A DNA stretch of 64,000 nt from Chryseobacterium sp. GVT01B (GTDB lineage Bacteria; Bacteroidota; Bacteroidia; Flavobacteriales; Weeksellaceae). The stretch spans positions 1-64,000 of the forward strand of contig NZ_JAHXYI010000006.1 of assembly GCF_019970045.1 (NCBI RefSeq), read 5' to 3'. Within the stretch, counting starts at the first letter, position 1; every line of letters begins with the position of its first letter. Both the position numbers and the translations under genes were made by a program. Shown piece after piece: positions 45,177 to 54,726 of this stretch. Below the pieces are notes generated by a model, which worked only from the letters and a program-made list of their open reading frames with translations, was not told where the DNA came from and did no database searches.

Positions 45177-46667
45177 TCACCCAACCAACCCTTTCACATT
45201 CTTCGAAAAAACCTCAATTCCTTTATTCATCTCTTCAAAATTGAGATCTCCAAATCCCAGACGCATCGCAGTAAGACCTTTATTCTGATATAACAATGTT
45301 TTAGGAATGAAAAGATTATCTTTTGCACAATTTCGGCTCAGTTGCATCAGATTCAACGGTATATTCCATTCCAGCCATATGGCCAATCCTCCGGAAGGTC
45401 TTTGAAAAGTAATAAAATCCCCAAGATTCTCTTCCAGTAACGCAGAAAAATGATCACGTCTTTCCTGATATACCTTTAAAGATTTTTTCAGATAACGGTT
45501 GATTTCCCCTTCTGCAATCATCTCTCCAAGCGCTCTTTCCATCAAAATATCTCCTTGGCGGTCTATAATTCCCAGATATTTACGCATTTCTGTCATCAGA
45601 TTCTCCGGAGCAACGATAAATCCTGTTCTGAATCCTGGCGCCAACGATTTCCCGAAAGATCCAATATAGATTACCATTCCATTCGTATCAGCACTGGCTA
45701 AAGGAAGAATAGGACTTTTGTCATAATGAAATTCGTAATCATAATCATCTTCCAAGATAATAAATCCATATTCATTCGCTAATTCCAATAACTCAAACCT
45801 TCTCTGAGCACTTAAAGCAACGGTAGTAGGATAGTGGTGATGAGGTGTCAGATAAAGCATCCGTATTTTCTGCTTTTTACATGCTTCTCTTACACTTTCC
45901 ACCATAATTCCTTCTTCATCAATGGGAATCGAAACAATGTCAACACCCGCTTTCATAAAGATCATATTGACGGAAAAATAGCTTAGAGCTCCCACCAATA
46001 CAGTGTCACCGGCAGAAAGAAGAATTTCTGAAACAATATAAATACTCATTTCCGTACTTCGGGTGATGAGAAGATTATTCTTGGAAATAGGAAGCCCGCG
46101 GGAAAGATTCAGATATTGAGATAAATGTTCTTTAAAAAATTCACTTCCATCATGATTATAATGTCCCAAAGCCTTCTGATTAGATTTACGCTTCAAAATT
46201 GAGCTATAAAATCTTGAATGTTGTCCGATTTGGGTTAAACGGATATCCGGCACCCCATCATTAAAGACATACTCACAGTCCGAATGTTCAAAAGGATTAT
46301 CAAGAATATTAGACATTTTGAATGAAAAACCAGTAGAAACAGGGTAGTTTTGAAGGTTATTTTGCTTAAAATCATTCAATTTCACAGGTTTTTCCTGATC
46401 TTTTCCAATGATAAATGTTCCTTTGTTGGGAAAGCTCTCTGTCCAGCCCTGAGCCGATAATTCATCATAAACCGCAACTGCTGTATTTCTGTGGATTTCC
46501 AGCATTTCACTGAAAGTTCTTGTCCCTGGAAGCTTGGTTCCGAAAGGTAAAAATCCTCTCTGAATCGCATTGATCAGTTGATTGGCAATCTGCAGATAGA
46601 TAGAAGTCTCTGATTTTCTATCTATTTTTATAAAACTATCGTAAGGAATTTTAACCGGACTATCCAT
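45177..46667 (-). CDS. MocR/PdxR-type regulator (GntR wing + aminotransferase fold)
   Basis: 496 residues. Residues 15-90 form a GntR winged helix (TKLPGTRTFSEMLEIHRNTA), the rest is a fold-type I aminotransferase domain with the PLP lysine in IGSFGKSLAPGFRTGF. Such regulators sense PLP or an amino compound. It is divergent from the biotin operon, 66 bases away, so control of biotin genes is possible; more usual targets are pdx or amino acid genes, none of which is nearby. Confidence 0.85.
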   Translation of the reverse strand: MDSPVKIPYDSFIKIDRKSETSIYLQIANQLINAIQRGFLPFGTKLPGTRTFSEMLEIHRNTAVAVYDELSAQGWTESFPNKGTFIIGKDQEKPVKLNDFKQNNLQNYPVSTGFSFKMSNILDNPFEHSDCEYVFNDGVPDIRLTQIGQHSRFYSSILKRKSNQKALGHYNHDGSEFFKEHLSQYLNLSRGLPISKNNLLITRSTEMSIYIVSEILLSAGDTVLVGALSYFSVNMIFMKAGVDIVSIPIDEEGIMVESVREACKKQKIRMLYLTPHHHYPTTVALSAQRRFELLELANEYGFIILEDDYDYEFHYDKSPILPLASADTNGMVIYIGSFGKSLAPGFRTGFIVAPENLMTEMRKYLGIIDRQGDILMERALGEMIAEGEINRYLKKSLKVYQERRDHFSALLEENLGDFITFQRPSGGLAIWLEWNIPLNLMQLSRNCAKDNLFIPKTLLYQNKGLTAMRLGFGDLNFEEMNKGIEVFSKNVKGLVG

Positions 46668-46683
46668 AATATCAAAACTGGCA

Positions 46684-46697
46684 CCATGTAACCATCC
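46684..46697. promoter_or_regulatory. Direct repeat ACCAT, candidate MocR operator
   Basis: ACCAT-GTA-ACCAT in the 66-bp gap between the MocR gene and the ferritin-like gene. MocR-type regulators usually bind direct repeats. A TACTTTTG -7-like motif at 46708-46715 lies 18 bases before the ferritin-like start. Confidence 0.3.
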
Positions 46698-46733
46698 GGC
46701 AATATACTACTTTTGACATCAAAATAAAAATCT

Positions 46734-47357
46734 ATGGAATTTCATCATCTGTTAAAAAAAATTGTACAGGAAGGAAGTACCCATGCCAAATGGCTGAACA
46801 CCCTTTCTTTTATGGAAAATGCCGGTGCAAGAAAAATATCAAAATGTGAACATCCTACTTTGGTTTCTCAGATCCAGCTGAAACACGCTGCTGAAGAGCA
46901 CCGCCACGCTTATTATTTAAAGAAACAAATCGGGAAAATAAATCCTGAGCTTTGTAAAACCTACGAAAGTACAGAACTTCTGGCGCCAATTGCAACTAGC
47001 CAATATCTTCACTCATTGGATATAAAAGCCTGCCGTTATCTTCAGAAAGCTTTCAACCTTGATAAAACAGATATTAAATATGCTGCCTATCTTTTTGTAA
47101 CCTATGTGATTGAGGTACGAGCTGACGAACTTTATCCGGTTTATCAGGAGGCACTTACCGAAGCTTCTTCTAAAATTATGGTAAAATCTATTATCCTTGA
47201 AGAAGAAGGACACCTAGAAGAAATGATTCATCAGCTCAATGAATTTGCTCAAGACTGGAAGCATCATGCAGAACATATTTTAACCATAGAAAAAGAATTG
47301 CATGAAGAATGGATCAATGCTGTTACCCGGGAAATTGCTCAGTTGAATTATGCTTAG
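46734..47357 (+). CDS. Ferritin-like di-iron protein of the biotin operon
   Basis: 207 residues, all helical. Two ExxH motifs on separate helices (Glu55-His58 in AAEEHRHAYYL and the one in ILEEEGHLEEM) plus acidic residues on the other helices give the E/ExxH/E/ExxH pattern of four-helix di-iron proteins. Its end overlaps the bioF start by eight bases, so it is coupled to biotin synthesis. No bioC, bioH or bioI is seen in the window. It might provide an oxidative step towards the pimeloyl group, but no function is known to me. Confidence 0.65.
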   Translation: MEFHHLLKKIVQEGSTHAKWLNTLSFMENAGARKISKCEHPTLVSQIQLKHAAEEHRHAYYLKKQIGKINPELCKTYESTELLAPIATSQYLHSLDIKACRYLQKAFNLDKTDIKYAAYLFVTYVIEVRADELYPVYQEALTEASSKIMVKSIILEEEGHLEEMIHQLNEFAQDWKHHAEHILTIEKELHEEWINAVTREIAQLNYA

Positions 47358-48459
47358 CAACAGCTCTCGTTTTCAGGAATCTCTTGACAAAAGAAAAGAG
47401 GAGGGAACATTAAGGCGTTTGCGGCTTAAATCTGATGGAACCGATTTTTATTCCAATGACTATCTTGGATTTGCAAAAAGTACAGAACTCCAATATTTGC
47501 TACTGCAAAAGATTATGGATAATCCTCAGCTGCTTTCCGGAAGTACAGGCTCAAGGTTAATCAGCGGGAATAGTCAAATTGCAGTTTCTGTTGAAAATGA
47601 AATTGCACAGAAACATCAGTTTGAATCTGCATTACTTTTTCCGTCCGGATATAATGCCAATCTGGCCTTGTTTTCCACACTTCCCAGCCGTCATGATGTA
47701 GTTATTGTGGACGAACAGATTCATCGTTCAGTACATGATGCCTGTAAACTGTCGAATGCTAAAAAACTAAAGTTCAGGCATAATGATCTTGAAGATCTTG
47801 AAGATATTTTAAAAAGACAGGAAGATCATTGTTATATCGCGATAGAAAGTCTTTATTCAATGGAAGGAGATTTTGCTCCTATTCAGGAAATTACTTCAAT
47901 TGCAAGTAAATACAAAGCTTCTTTGATTGTAGATGAAGCCCACGCTTTCGGTGTTTTTGGATATGGATTGATTGAAAAATATCAATTACAAAATCATGTT
48001 TCGGCAGCAGTTGTGACCTATGGAAAAGCTCTTGGAGCCCATGGAGCGGCAATTCTCTGTAATGAAACGGTGAAATCTTACCTGATCAATTTTGCAAGTC
48101 CTTTCATTTATACCACATCAGCACAGGATTTCCAGTGGATGAGTATAAAAACAGGATATGAATTTCTGGATCAAAATCTGGAGCTGACTAAAAAACTTCA
48201 GAATAATATCAGAATTTTCCAAAATCAAAATTTATATTCTCCATCGGCAGAAACAAGCCCGGTTCAGGCTATTGTAATCCCCGACAATCAAAAACTGAAG
48301 GAATTACAACAAACTTTATCTGAAGAAGGATTTTTAACCTACGCCATCTACAGCCCTACCGTAAAAGAAGGAAGTGAAAGATTACGGATATGCCTTCACA
48401 GCTTTAATACAGAAGAAGAAATTGTGAAACTGACTGAGATTATTAAAGAATTTATTTAA
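47350..48459 (+). CDS. bioF: 8-amino-7-oxononanoate synthase
   Basis: 369 residues, alpha-oxoamine synthase. The PLP lysine is Lys226 in VVTYGKALGAHG, with VDEAHAFGVFG holding the aspartate and histidine that bind the cofactor ring. It condenses pimeloyl-thioester with alanine to 8-amino-7-oxononanoate (KAPA). It overlaps the di-iron gene by eight bases and is followed by bioD. Confidence 0.9.
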   Translation: MLSNSSRFQESLDKRKEEGTLRRLRLKSDGTDFYSNDYLGFAKSTELQYLLLQKIMDNPQLLSGSTGSRLISGNSQIAVSVENEIAQKHQFESALLFPSGYNANLALFSTLPSRHDVVIVDEQIHRSVHDACKLSNAKKLKFRHNDLEDLEDILKRQEDHCYIAIESLYSMEGDFAPIQEITSIASKYKASLIVDEAHAFGVFGYGLIEKYQLQNHVSAAVVTYGKALGAHGAAILCNETVKSYLINFASPFIYTTSAQDFQWMSIKTGYEFLDQNLELTKKLQNNIRIFQNQNLYSPSAETSPVQAIVIPDNQKLKELQQTLSEEGFLTYAIYSPTVKEGSERLRICLHSFNTEEEIVKLTEIIKEFI

Positions 48460-48504
48460 AGTATAGTTTTCAAACCCCGCAACACGAATCCCGAATCTCA
48501 AAAA

Positions 48505-49116
48505 ATGAAATTATTTATAACAGGAATAGGAACCGAAATAGGAAAAACAATCTGTTCAGCCGTTTTGGTTCAGCATTTTAAAACAGAATACTGGAAACCT
48601 ATACAATCGGGTGACCTGCATTTCACAGATAGTCATAAAATTGAAGCATGGACAGATATCGAATTTTGTCATCCGGAAACCCATCGTTTACAGCTGGCGG
48701 CATCTCCACATCAGTCGGCAAGAGAAGAGAATATTACGATAAATCTGAATGATTTTCAACTGCCTGAAACAGAAAGATCATTAATTGTAGAAGGAGCAGG
48801 AGGTCTTATGGTTCCCATTTCGGATACTACTTTTATGATTGATCTGATAGAAAGGTTAAGCCTTCCAGCTGCATTGGTGATCAGAAATTATTTAGGCTGC
48901 ATCAATCACAGCTTATTGTCAATCATCGCATTACAGCAAAGAGAGATACAATTAGAGTACCTGATTCTTAACGGAGACTTTCCCGAAGATACAGAAAGGG
49001 TGATCTGCAGTTTTATTGAAAAAGAAACAAAAATTATAAGGATTCCAGAGATCAATCATACCGATAAGGAATCAATACAAAATGCTGCAAAGCAATTAAC
49101 AATAACAAAAATATGA
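48505..49116 (+). CDS. bioD: Dethiobiotin synthetase
   Basis: 203 residues. The P-loop [12 protein letters not shown] is a slightly changed form of the usual GTDTGVGKT, and EGAGGLMVP carries the second conserved motif. It closes the ureido ring of dethiobiotin with ATP and carbon dioxide. The stop overlaps the bioB start (ATGA). Confidence 0.9.
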   Translation: MKLFITGIGTEIGKTICSAVLVQHFKTEYWKPIQSGDLHFTDSHKIEAWTDIEFCHPETHRLQLAASPHQSAREENITINLNDFQLPETERSLIVEGAGGLMVPISDTTFMIDLIERLSLPAALVIRNYLGCINHSLLSIIALQQREIQLEYLILNGDFPEDTERVICSFIEKETKIIRIPEINHTDKESIQNAAKQLTITKI

Positions 49117-50102
49117 TAATGGATACTAAAACAACATTAAGAAACAACTGGACGAAAGAAGAAATCGAGGAAATTTATCACCTTCCTCTGATGGAGCTGA
49201 TCTATAAAGCAGCTACTGTACACCGTGAGTGGCATGATCCTTCTGAGGTACAGATTTCCACATTATTATCTATCAAAACCGGAGGATGCCCTGAAGACTG
49301 CTCCTATTGTGGACAGGCAGCCCGTTACCATACCAATATTAAAGTACAGGCTTTATTGCCTACAGAAACTGTAATTGCTCACGCACAAAAAGCAAAAGAT
49401 TCCGGATCTTCAAGATTCTGTATGGCAGCAGCATGGCGTGAAGTTCGTAACAACCGCGATTTTGACAGGGTTATTGATATGGTAAAAGGAGTAAATGATC
49501 TCGGCTTAGAGGTTTGCTGTACGTTAGGAATGCTTACAGAAGAACAGGCTTTAAGATTGCAGGAAGCAGGATTATATGCCTATAATCACAACCTTGATAC
49601 TTCAGAACAGTATTATGAAGAGATTATTTCAACCAGAACATTTGACAATAGAATCAATACCATCAATAACGTAAGAAAAGCAGGAATCACAGTATGCTCC
49701 GGAGGAATTATCGGGCTTGGAGAAACCCATAGAGACAGAATTTCAATGCTTCTGACATTAGCAACAATGCCAAAACACCCGGAGTCTGTTCCTATCAATG
49801 CATTAGCGAGAGTAGCAGGAACACCTTTAGAAGACAATGAAAAAGTAGATACCTGGGAAATGGTAAGAATGATTGCTACCGCAAGAATTGTAATGCCTTC
49901 TTCTATGGTAAGATTAAGTGCTGGTCGTATAGAAATGTCGGAAACAGAGCAGGCGTGGTGCTTTATGGCAGGGGCCAATTCTATTTTCACAGGAGAAAGA
50001 GAAACGTTATTGGTAACACCTAATCCAGGAGTTTCTGAAGATATGCAGATGCTTCAGACATTAGGACTGAAACCTATGATGAAAAAAGAAACATGTTGCT
50101 AG
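49113..50102 (+). CDS. bioB: Biotin synthase
   Basis: 329 residues, radical SAM. The [4Fe-4S] cysteines are Cys59, Cys63 and Cys66 in CPEDCSYC; further conserved [15 protein letters not shown] and SAGRIEMS segments match BioB. It inserts sulfur into dethiobiotin. The start at 49113 overlaps the bioD stop; the ATG at 49119 is equally possible. Confidence 0.95.
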   Translation: MIMDTKTTLRNNWTKEEIEEIYHLPLMELIYKAATVHREWHDPSEVQISTLLSIKTGGCPEDCSYCGQAARYHTNIKVQALLPTETVIAHAQKAKDSGSSRFCMAAAWREVRNNRDFDRVIDMVKGVNDLGLEVCCTLGMLTEEQALRLQEAGLYAYNHNLDTSEQYYEEIISTRTFDNRINTINNVRKAGITVCSGGIIGLGETHRDRISMLLTLATMPKHPESVPINALARVAGTPLEDNEKVDTWEMVRMIATARIVMPSSMVRLSAGRIEMSETEQAWCFMAGANSIFTGERETLLVTPNPGVSEDMQMLQTLGLKPMMKKETCC

Positions 50103-50736
50103 ATAATTATGAATGATAAATTATGAGTGATGAGCTGGATTATTGGTATTATAGCGCTTATTATAAAATTGGTTTTTGAATTTTTATAAACTGCTGTAAT
50201 CGGATATGAGTTGGAAAACCCAAGAACGCGAAGATTTTGAAGGTAAATAATATTTTAAAGCGCAATGATTTTATCTCCGATAAAATTGAAAAGTACAAAT
50301 TTTCATTCTCTTGCAGATTATGCAAATTAAAAAAAATCTACAAGGAAATTTATGATACCTCACTTGCTGAAAATCTTTGATTTTCTTGTGCCTTAAAATT
50401 TTCGCAATCTATGATAAAACTTTGCGCCTTTGCGAACAATCCAACATTTCAATATATTCAACTAAATTATTGTTAAATCCATCTCCATCACTCATTTCAA
50501 TTTTCACATCAATATATGATTAGTTTTTAACGCTAATGTTCACAAAGAAAGATTTTTTATTCTGAAAAATATTTCGTTCGTAAAGCCATTCTATTTAGCA
50601 ATGCAGAATGTTTCTAATTGCTTAGTGAAACGCCTTCGCGAACTTAAAACAACAGCATGCAAAGTGAAAAACCTAGCGATCATTGCGCTAAAACTTAAAC
50701 AATTTATCATTTATTTCTACTTTTTAGATCTATAAT
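50103..50736. repeat. 634-bp intergenic region with repeat families A and C
   Basis: No gene is visible between bioB and bioA. It holds inverted copies of family A modules (GATTTTATCTCCGATAAAAT at 50267-50286; TTTTCTTGTGCCTTAAAA at 50381-50398) and a family C copy (CTTAGTGAAACGCCTT at 50621-50636). Accumulated repeats seem to have spread bioA away from the rest of the operon. Confidence 0.6.
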
Positions 50737-52029
50737 ATGAATACAATAACAAAAGAAATCAGCCTGCAACAAAGAGATAAAGCTGTCAACTGGCATCCTT
50801 ATACGCAGATGAAAACAGCTGATGATGCCATTCCTATTGTAAAAGGAAAAGGAATTTATCTTTATGATAACGAAGGAAAGAAATATATGGATGTCGTTTC
50901 ATCTTGGTGGGTTACTTTGCATGGGCATTCTCATCCTTATATTGCCCAGCGTGTTTTTGAACAGCTGAATACTTTGGAACAAGTTATTTTTGCCGGATTT
51001 ACACATGAACCTGCTGTACAACTTTCAGAGAATTTATTGAAGCTGCTTCCGGCGGGTCAGGAGAAAGTTTTTTATTCTGATAATGGCTCCACAGCAGTTG
51101 AAGTAGCTTTAAAAATGTGTATTCAATATGCGTACAATCAGGAAAAAAAGAAGACAAAGATTTTAGCTTTTAAAAATGCTTATCACGGAGATACTTTCGG
51201 AGCAATGTCTGTAAGTGAAAAAAGTTTCTGGACAAGACCCTTTGAAAGCATGCTGTTTGAAGTTGTTTTCATTGATACACCCAATGCTGAGAATCTGGAC
51301 AGTTTACATACACAGATTAAAGAATTAGCCGATGAAGTGGCCTGTTTTATCTATGAACCATTGGTTCAGGGCGCGGCTGGAATGCTGATATATGATGCTG
51401 AAGATCTTAGCCAGCTCATGAAATTCTGCCGGGAAGAAGGTATTCTTATGGTACAGGATGAAGTGTTTACAGGATTTGGAAGAACAGGCAAACTTTTCGC
51501 AGCAGATTATCTTACAGAAAAACCGGACATCATGTGCTTTTCAAAAGGTTTAACGGGAGGTACGATGCCCATGGGAATCACTACATGTTCCAATGAAATT
51601 TACAATGCTTTTCTGTCGGATGACCGTTATAAAACCTTATTTCACGGGCATTCGTTTACAGCTAATCCTTTAGCCTGTACGGCCGCTCTCGCCAGTATGG
51701 AAATACTTTTGACAAACGAAACTCAAATGAATATCAACCGCATCACTCATCAACATTCAGAGTTTGCAAAAGCACTTGCTTTTCATCCTCATGTAGAAAA
51801 GGTTCGTCAGATCGGGACTATTTTAGCTTTCGATTTTAAAACCGGGAATGGTACTTCTTATTTCAATGAAATAGGGAAGAAGCTTTACAATGAATTCTTA
51901 CAGAGAGGGATTATTATGAGGCCGCTGGGAAATGTAATCTATCTGGTTCCACCTTATTGCATTACATCCGAAGAATTGGATTTTGTATATCAGAATATTA
52001 TGGAAGTTCTGGATCAGTTTAGAGATTAA
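50737..52029 (+). CDS. bioA: Adenosylmethionine-8-amino-7-oxononanoate aminotransferase
   Basis: 430 residues, class III aminotransferase. The WHPYTQM substrate motif, SSWWVTLHGHSHP, YHGDTFGAMSVS, and the PLP lysine Lys270 in CFSKGLTGG are typical of BioA. It turns KAPA into 7,8-diaminononanoate using S-adenosylmethionine as the amino donor. It is on the same strand as bioFDB but 634 bases away, so it probably has its own promoter. Confidence 0.95.
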   Translation: MNTITKEISLQQRDKAVNWHPYTQMKTADDAIPIVKGKGIYLYDNEGKKYMDVVSSWWVTLHGHSHPYIAQRVFEQLNTLEQVIFAGFTHEPAVQLSENLLKLLPAGQEKVFYSDNGSTAVEVALKMCIQYAYNQEKKKTKILAFKNAYHGDTFGAMSVSEKSFWTRPFESMLFEVVFIDTPNAENLDSLHTQIKELADEVACFIYEPLVQGAAGMLIYDAEDLSQLMKFCREEGILMVQDEVFTGFGRTGKLFAADYLTEKPDIMCFSKGLTGGTMPMGITTCSNEIYNAFLSDDRYKTLFHGHSFTANPLACTAALASMEILLTNETQMNINRITHQHSEFAKALAFHPHVEKVRQIGTILAFDFKTGNGTSYFNEIGKKLYNEFLQRGIIMRPLGNVIYLVPPYCITSEELDFVYQNIMEVLDQFRD

Positions 52030-52064
52030 ACGGTCCCTTCAAGTAATAATTTTTTAATTTTTTT

Positions 52065-52096
52065 AAACCTTATAGATTTCAAAATCTATAAGGTTT
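52065..52096 (+). terminator. Terminator after bioA
   Basis: Fifteen-base perfect arms (AAACCTTATAGATTT and complement) around a two-base centre, followed by T-rich sequence. Confidence 0.75.
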
Positions 52097-52151
52097 TTAA
52101 TAGGTAATAATTTAAAATTAAAGCAATTACTAGTTAGCCTTGGCAGATTCC

Positions 52152-52703
52152 TTAAAGTTCTTGTTCAGCTTTCTTTAAAATACCAATCAATTCTTTCAAT
52201 TCTTCTTTACTGAATTCAAGCAAATTCTGATTATAGTGGCTTGACGGAATTTTTATATAATTGACCCAGGATGAAAGTTTCTCCCGGTAAACACTTCCGA
52301 ATTCAATAGTATTCATGGTGACAAACTTATATTTGGTTTCCTGATTCGCTTTTTCACTTTCTTTCTGTTCCACGGTCTGAAGAGCCTGAATGAGCTTTCC
52401 TAGTTCATTCTTATCAATCGTAAGAGTCTTTTTCGATATTTCATCAAAGGTTTCATATTCATACATCATCCCCAGAAAAGTTTCTGATGAATTGTCCGAA
52501 GCAACTTTCGTTGCAATTTTTTGAATATTCAGGTTTTTAAACTTACCTACATTAATAATTTTCTTCTCAATTAATGTCCCTTTTCTTGAATTGATAGTAA
52601 GCCCGCGAGATGTTGGTATAGATCTTTGAATAGGAGGAGGCGTAATTTGAGCAGCTGCCCATGTACTTGATACAAAGGAAATCACAATGATGATTCTTTT
52701 CAT
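52152..52703 (-). CDS. Exported protein of unknown function
   Basis: 183 residues with a signal peptide (IIIVISFVSSTWAAAQ). After a proline-rich start, the sequence alternates beta-strands and ends in a Lys/Glu-rich helix (EFSKEELKELIGILKKAEQ). No family is recognised. It lies 38 bases downstream of the T9SS protein gene on the same strand and may share its transcript. Confidence 0.65.
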   Translation of the reverse strand: MKRIIIVISFVSSTWAAAQITPPPIQRSIPTSRGLTINSRKGTLIEKKIINVGKFKNLNIQKIATKVASDNSSETFLGMMYEYETFDEISKKTLTIDKNELGKLIQALQTVEQKESEKANQETKYKFVTMNTIEFGSVYREKLSSWVNYIKIPSSHYNQNLLEFSKEELKELIGILKKAEQEL

Positions 52704-52741
52704 TGATAGAATTGTTATTAGTTTTTTAAATGTAAATATAC

Positions 52742-54193
52742 TTACTTCTTAATTAGTTTTTTTGTAGAAAATCTTCCATTTTCAAAAATTGTTTTTGCAA
52801 AATATACGCCTTTAGAAAGTTCGGAAACATTAGAATTATTTTCTGTTACCGTTTTTAATAGCCTTCCATCAACCGAATAAATCTCTATTTTATCAATTTT
52901 TTCTTTTGATTGATACATTAAATGGTGTTCTATGGGGCTTTCAAAAGTAATTTCAGGATTGTTTTTCACCGTTCCTTTTGTTGCTAATGTAGCAGTGCCG
53001 TTTAGAAAATATTTAACAATATTGAATGTTTCTCCATCAGTGCTCACAATGATATTATCATCAAAAACCTTTATTGAATTAATGCTATGATAAATTAAAT
53101 TAGGATCATTTTCTATATATTCTCCAAATGCAGGATCAACAGCTCCATTCTGATCAAGCTTAGAGATATAATAATAAGTATATCCACTACTATTCGGTCC
53201 AGCATAGCCCGCAATATAATAAGAACCGTTTTTTTCATAGATATCCCGAAATTCAAGGCCAACAATTCCATTATAATTGAATGTGGTATCTGGTGTACCA
53301 TCCGCATTAAGTCTTCCTAAAACAGGTGGAGTCTGCCCCGATAAATCATTTTTTGCATATACAATTTTATCAGCAGAATCTACTTTTATAATACTAGGTT
53401 CTCCACTAAACAAAACTTCTCCATTATTACCAAAACTAGCCATAGACTGTCCGTCAAAAGTGTATTTTTTTATTGTGTCAATTCCGAAAAAAAGAAGATT
53501 AAGCTGGTTATCTAAAATGATATTAGGAAGATAATTACTCTGAAAAGGATTCTGTTGATAAGTCAATATTTCTCCGTTATTCCCAAAGCTATTGTCTAAT
53601 GTACCATCAGAATTTAATCTCAAAGTATGAGTTTTCGAGTCGGTTTGTCCAAAAGAATCCATACTAATTCCTGAAACAAGAATTTTATTGCCCTGTTGTA
53701 TAAGATTAGTTAATTCAAAAGAAACGGATAAATTGGCTAATGCCTTTATTCCTCCATTTCCGAATGAAGGGTCTAATTGTCCATTTGAAAGTAAGCGAAC
53801 TACATCCAAATAATACGTACTGTTTGTAGAGTCATATCGTTTGAGTAGTAAAGTTAATTTATCATCAGTATGTCTTATCACTCCAACAAGAGAACCATTA
53901 TCGTAGTTCAAGGCAATTTTACCATTCGTACCAAAAGTCAGATCTAAAGAACCACTGTAAGTTGTCGCTTTAGAAATAATTAATTGGTTGGTGCTGGTAT
54001 TGTAGGATTTATAAAATACTGAAGTTGTTGCTGCAGTTAATTCTCCTGAATAAGTGTTTCCCGTTCCTAAATATGAGCTTCCTGCTGGAAGAGTATAAAT
54101 ACCGTTTGAAGCAAACGCAGGATCTTTGGAAATAATTTGTGCAAAGGAAGCTTGTGCCACGAGAGTAAGCACAAATAATAATTGTTTTTTCAT
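52742..54193 (-). CDS. Delta-60 repeat protein with T9SS sorting domain
   Basis: 483 residues with a signal peptide (LLFVLTLVAQASFAQ). Residues 25-400 contain delta-60-type beta-propeller repeats (DPSFGNGGIKAL, DNSFGNNGEIL, DTTFNYNGIVGL, DPAFGEY), and residues 410-483 form the type A type IX secretion sorting domain, closing SKGVYFAKTIFENGRFSTKK. It is exported and attached at the cell surface. Function unknown; propellers of this kind often bind glycans or proteins. Confidence 0.85.
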   Translation of the reverse strand: MKKQLLFVLTLVAQASFAQIISKDPAFASNGIYTLPAGSSYLGTGNTYSGELTAATTSVFYKSYNTSTNQLIISKATTYSGSLDLTFGTNGKIALNYDNGSLVGVIRHTDDKLTLLLKRYDSTNSTYYLDVVRLLSNGQLDPSFGNGGIKALANLSVSFELTNLIQQGNKILVSGISMDSFGQTDSKTHTLRLNSDGTLDNSFGNNGEILTYQQNPFQSNYLPNIILDNQLNLLFFGIDTIKKYTFDGQSMASFGNNGEVLFSGEPSIIKVDSADKIVYAKNDLSGQTPPVLGRLNADGTPDTTFNYNGIVGLEFRDIYEKNGSYYIAGYAGPNSSGYTYYYISKLDQNGAVDPAFGEYIENDPNLIYHSINSIKVFDDNIIVSTDGETFNIVKYFLNGTATLATKGTVKNNPEITFESPIEHHLMYQSKEKIDKIEIYSVDGRLLKTVTENNSNVSELSKGVYFAKTIFENGRFSTKKLIKK

Positions 54194-54319
54194 TGTTTGG
54201 TTTTTAATAAAAATTTTTGAGGTTATAATGTAACCTGTGTAAGTATATAATTTTTAGGTTGTGTTTTCAAATGTATGATAAAAATTTTATAAAAGTAAAA
54301 AGATGTTCAGGTTTTTGTT

Positions 54320-54634
54320 TTACACCAGTCCATTTCCCCATGAATGCAATTCAGAAAGAATTGGTCCCAGTTTTTGACCATTATCGGTTAATTTGTAATA
54401 TACCTCAGGCGGAAAATTGTAGACTTCAATCCGTTCAATGATAAGATCTTCTTCAAGCTGTTTCAACTGCTCAGCAAGTACTTTTTTGGAAACCCGTGGC
54501 ATGCTTCGCCAAAGTTCTACAAAACGTACTTTATCTTCCTCAAAAAGATTGTGCAGAATCAGCGGTTTCCATTTCCCTGAAAGGATATTCAGGCTCCGTC
54601 TTAATCCACAGTTTTTAAATTCTTCAAAATTCAT
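54320..54634 (-). CDS. HxlR family transcriptional regulator
   Basis: 104 residues: NCGLRRSLNILSGKWKPLIL, then the winged helix (PRVSKKVLAEQLKQLEED) and wing. It has the conserved cysteine near the N-terminus used in redox sensing by some HxlR proteins. It is divergent from an MBL-fold hydrolase gene and probably regulates it. Confidence 0.85.
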   Translation of the reverse strand: MNFEEFKNCGLRRSLNILSGKWKPLILHNLFEEDKVRFVELWRSMPRVSKKVLAEQLKQLEEDLIIERIEVYNFPPEVYYKLTDNGQKLGPILSELHSWGNGLV

Positions 54635-54653
54635 AAGTCAGTTGAATATTTAT

Positions 54654-54672
54654 GGTTAACCTTTTGGTAACC
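54654..54672. promoter_or_regulatory. Repeated GGTTAACC/GGTAACC, candidate HxlR operator
   Basis: GGTTAACC at 54654-54661 and GGTAACC at 54666-54672, about a four-base spacer apart, lie between the divergent HxlR and MBL genes. Confidence 0.35.
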
Positions 54673-54726
54673 TTCGATTGTTTTATCCTGGTTGAGCAAT
54701 AGCTTTGCCGTACAAACTTAGTCAAA

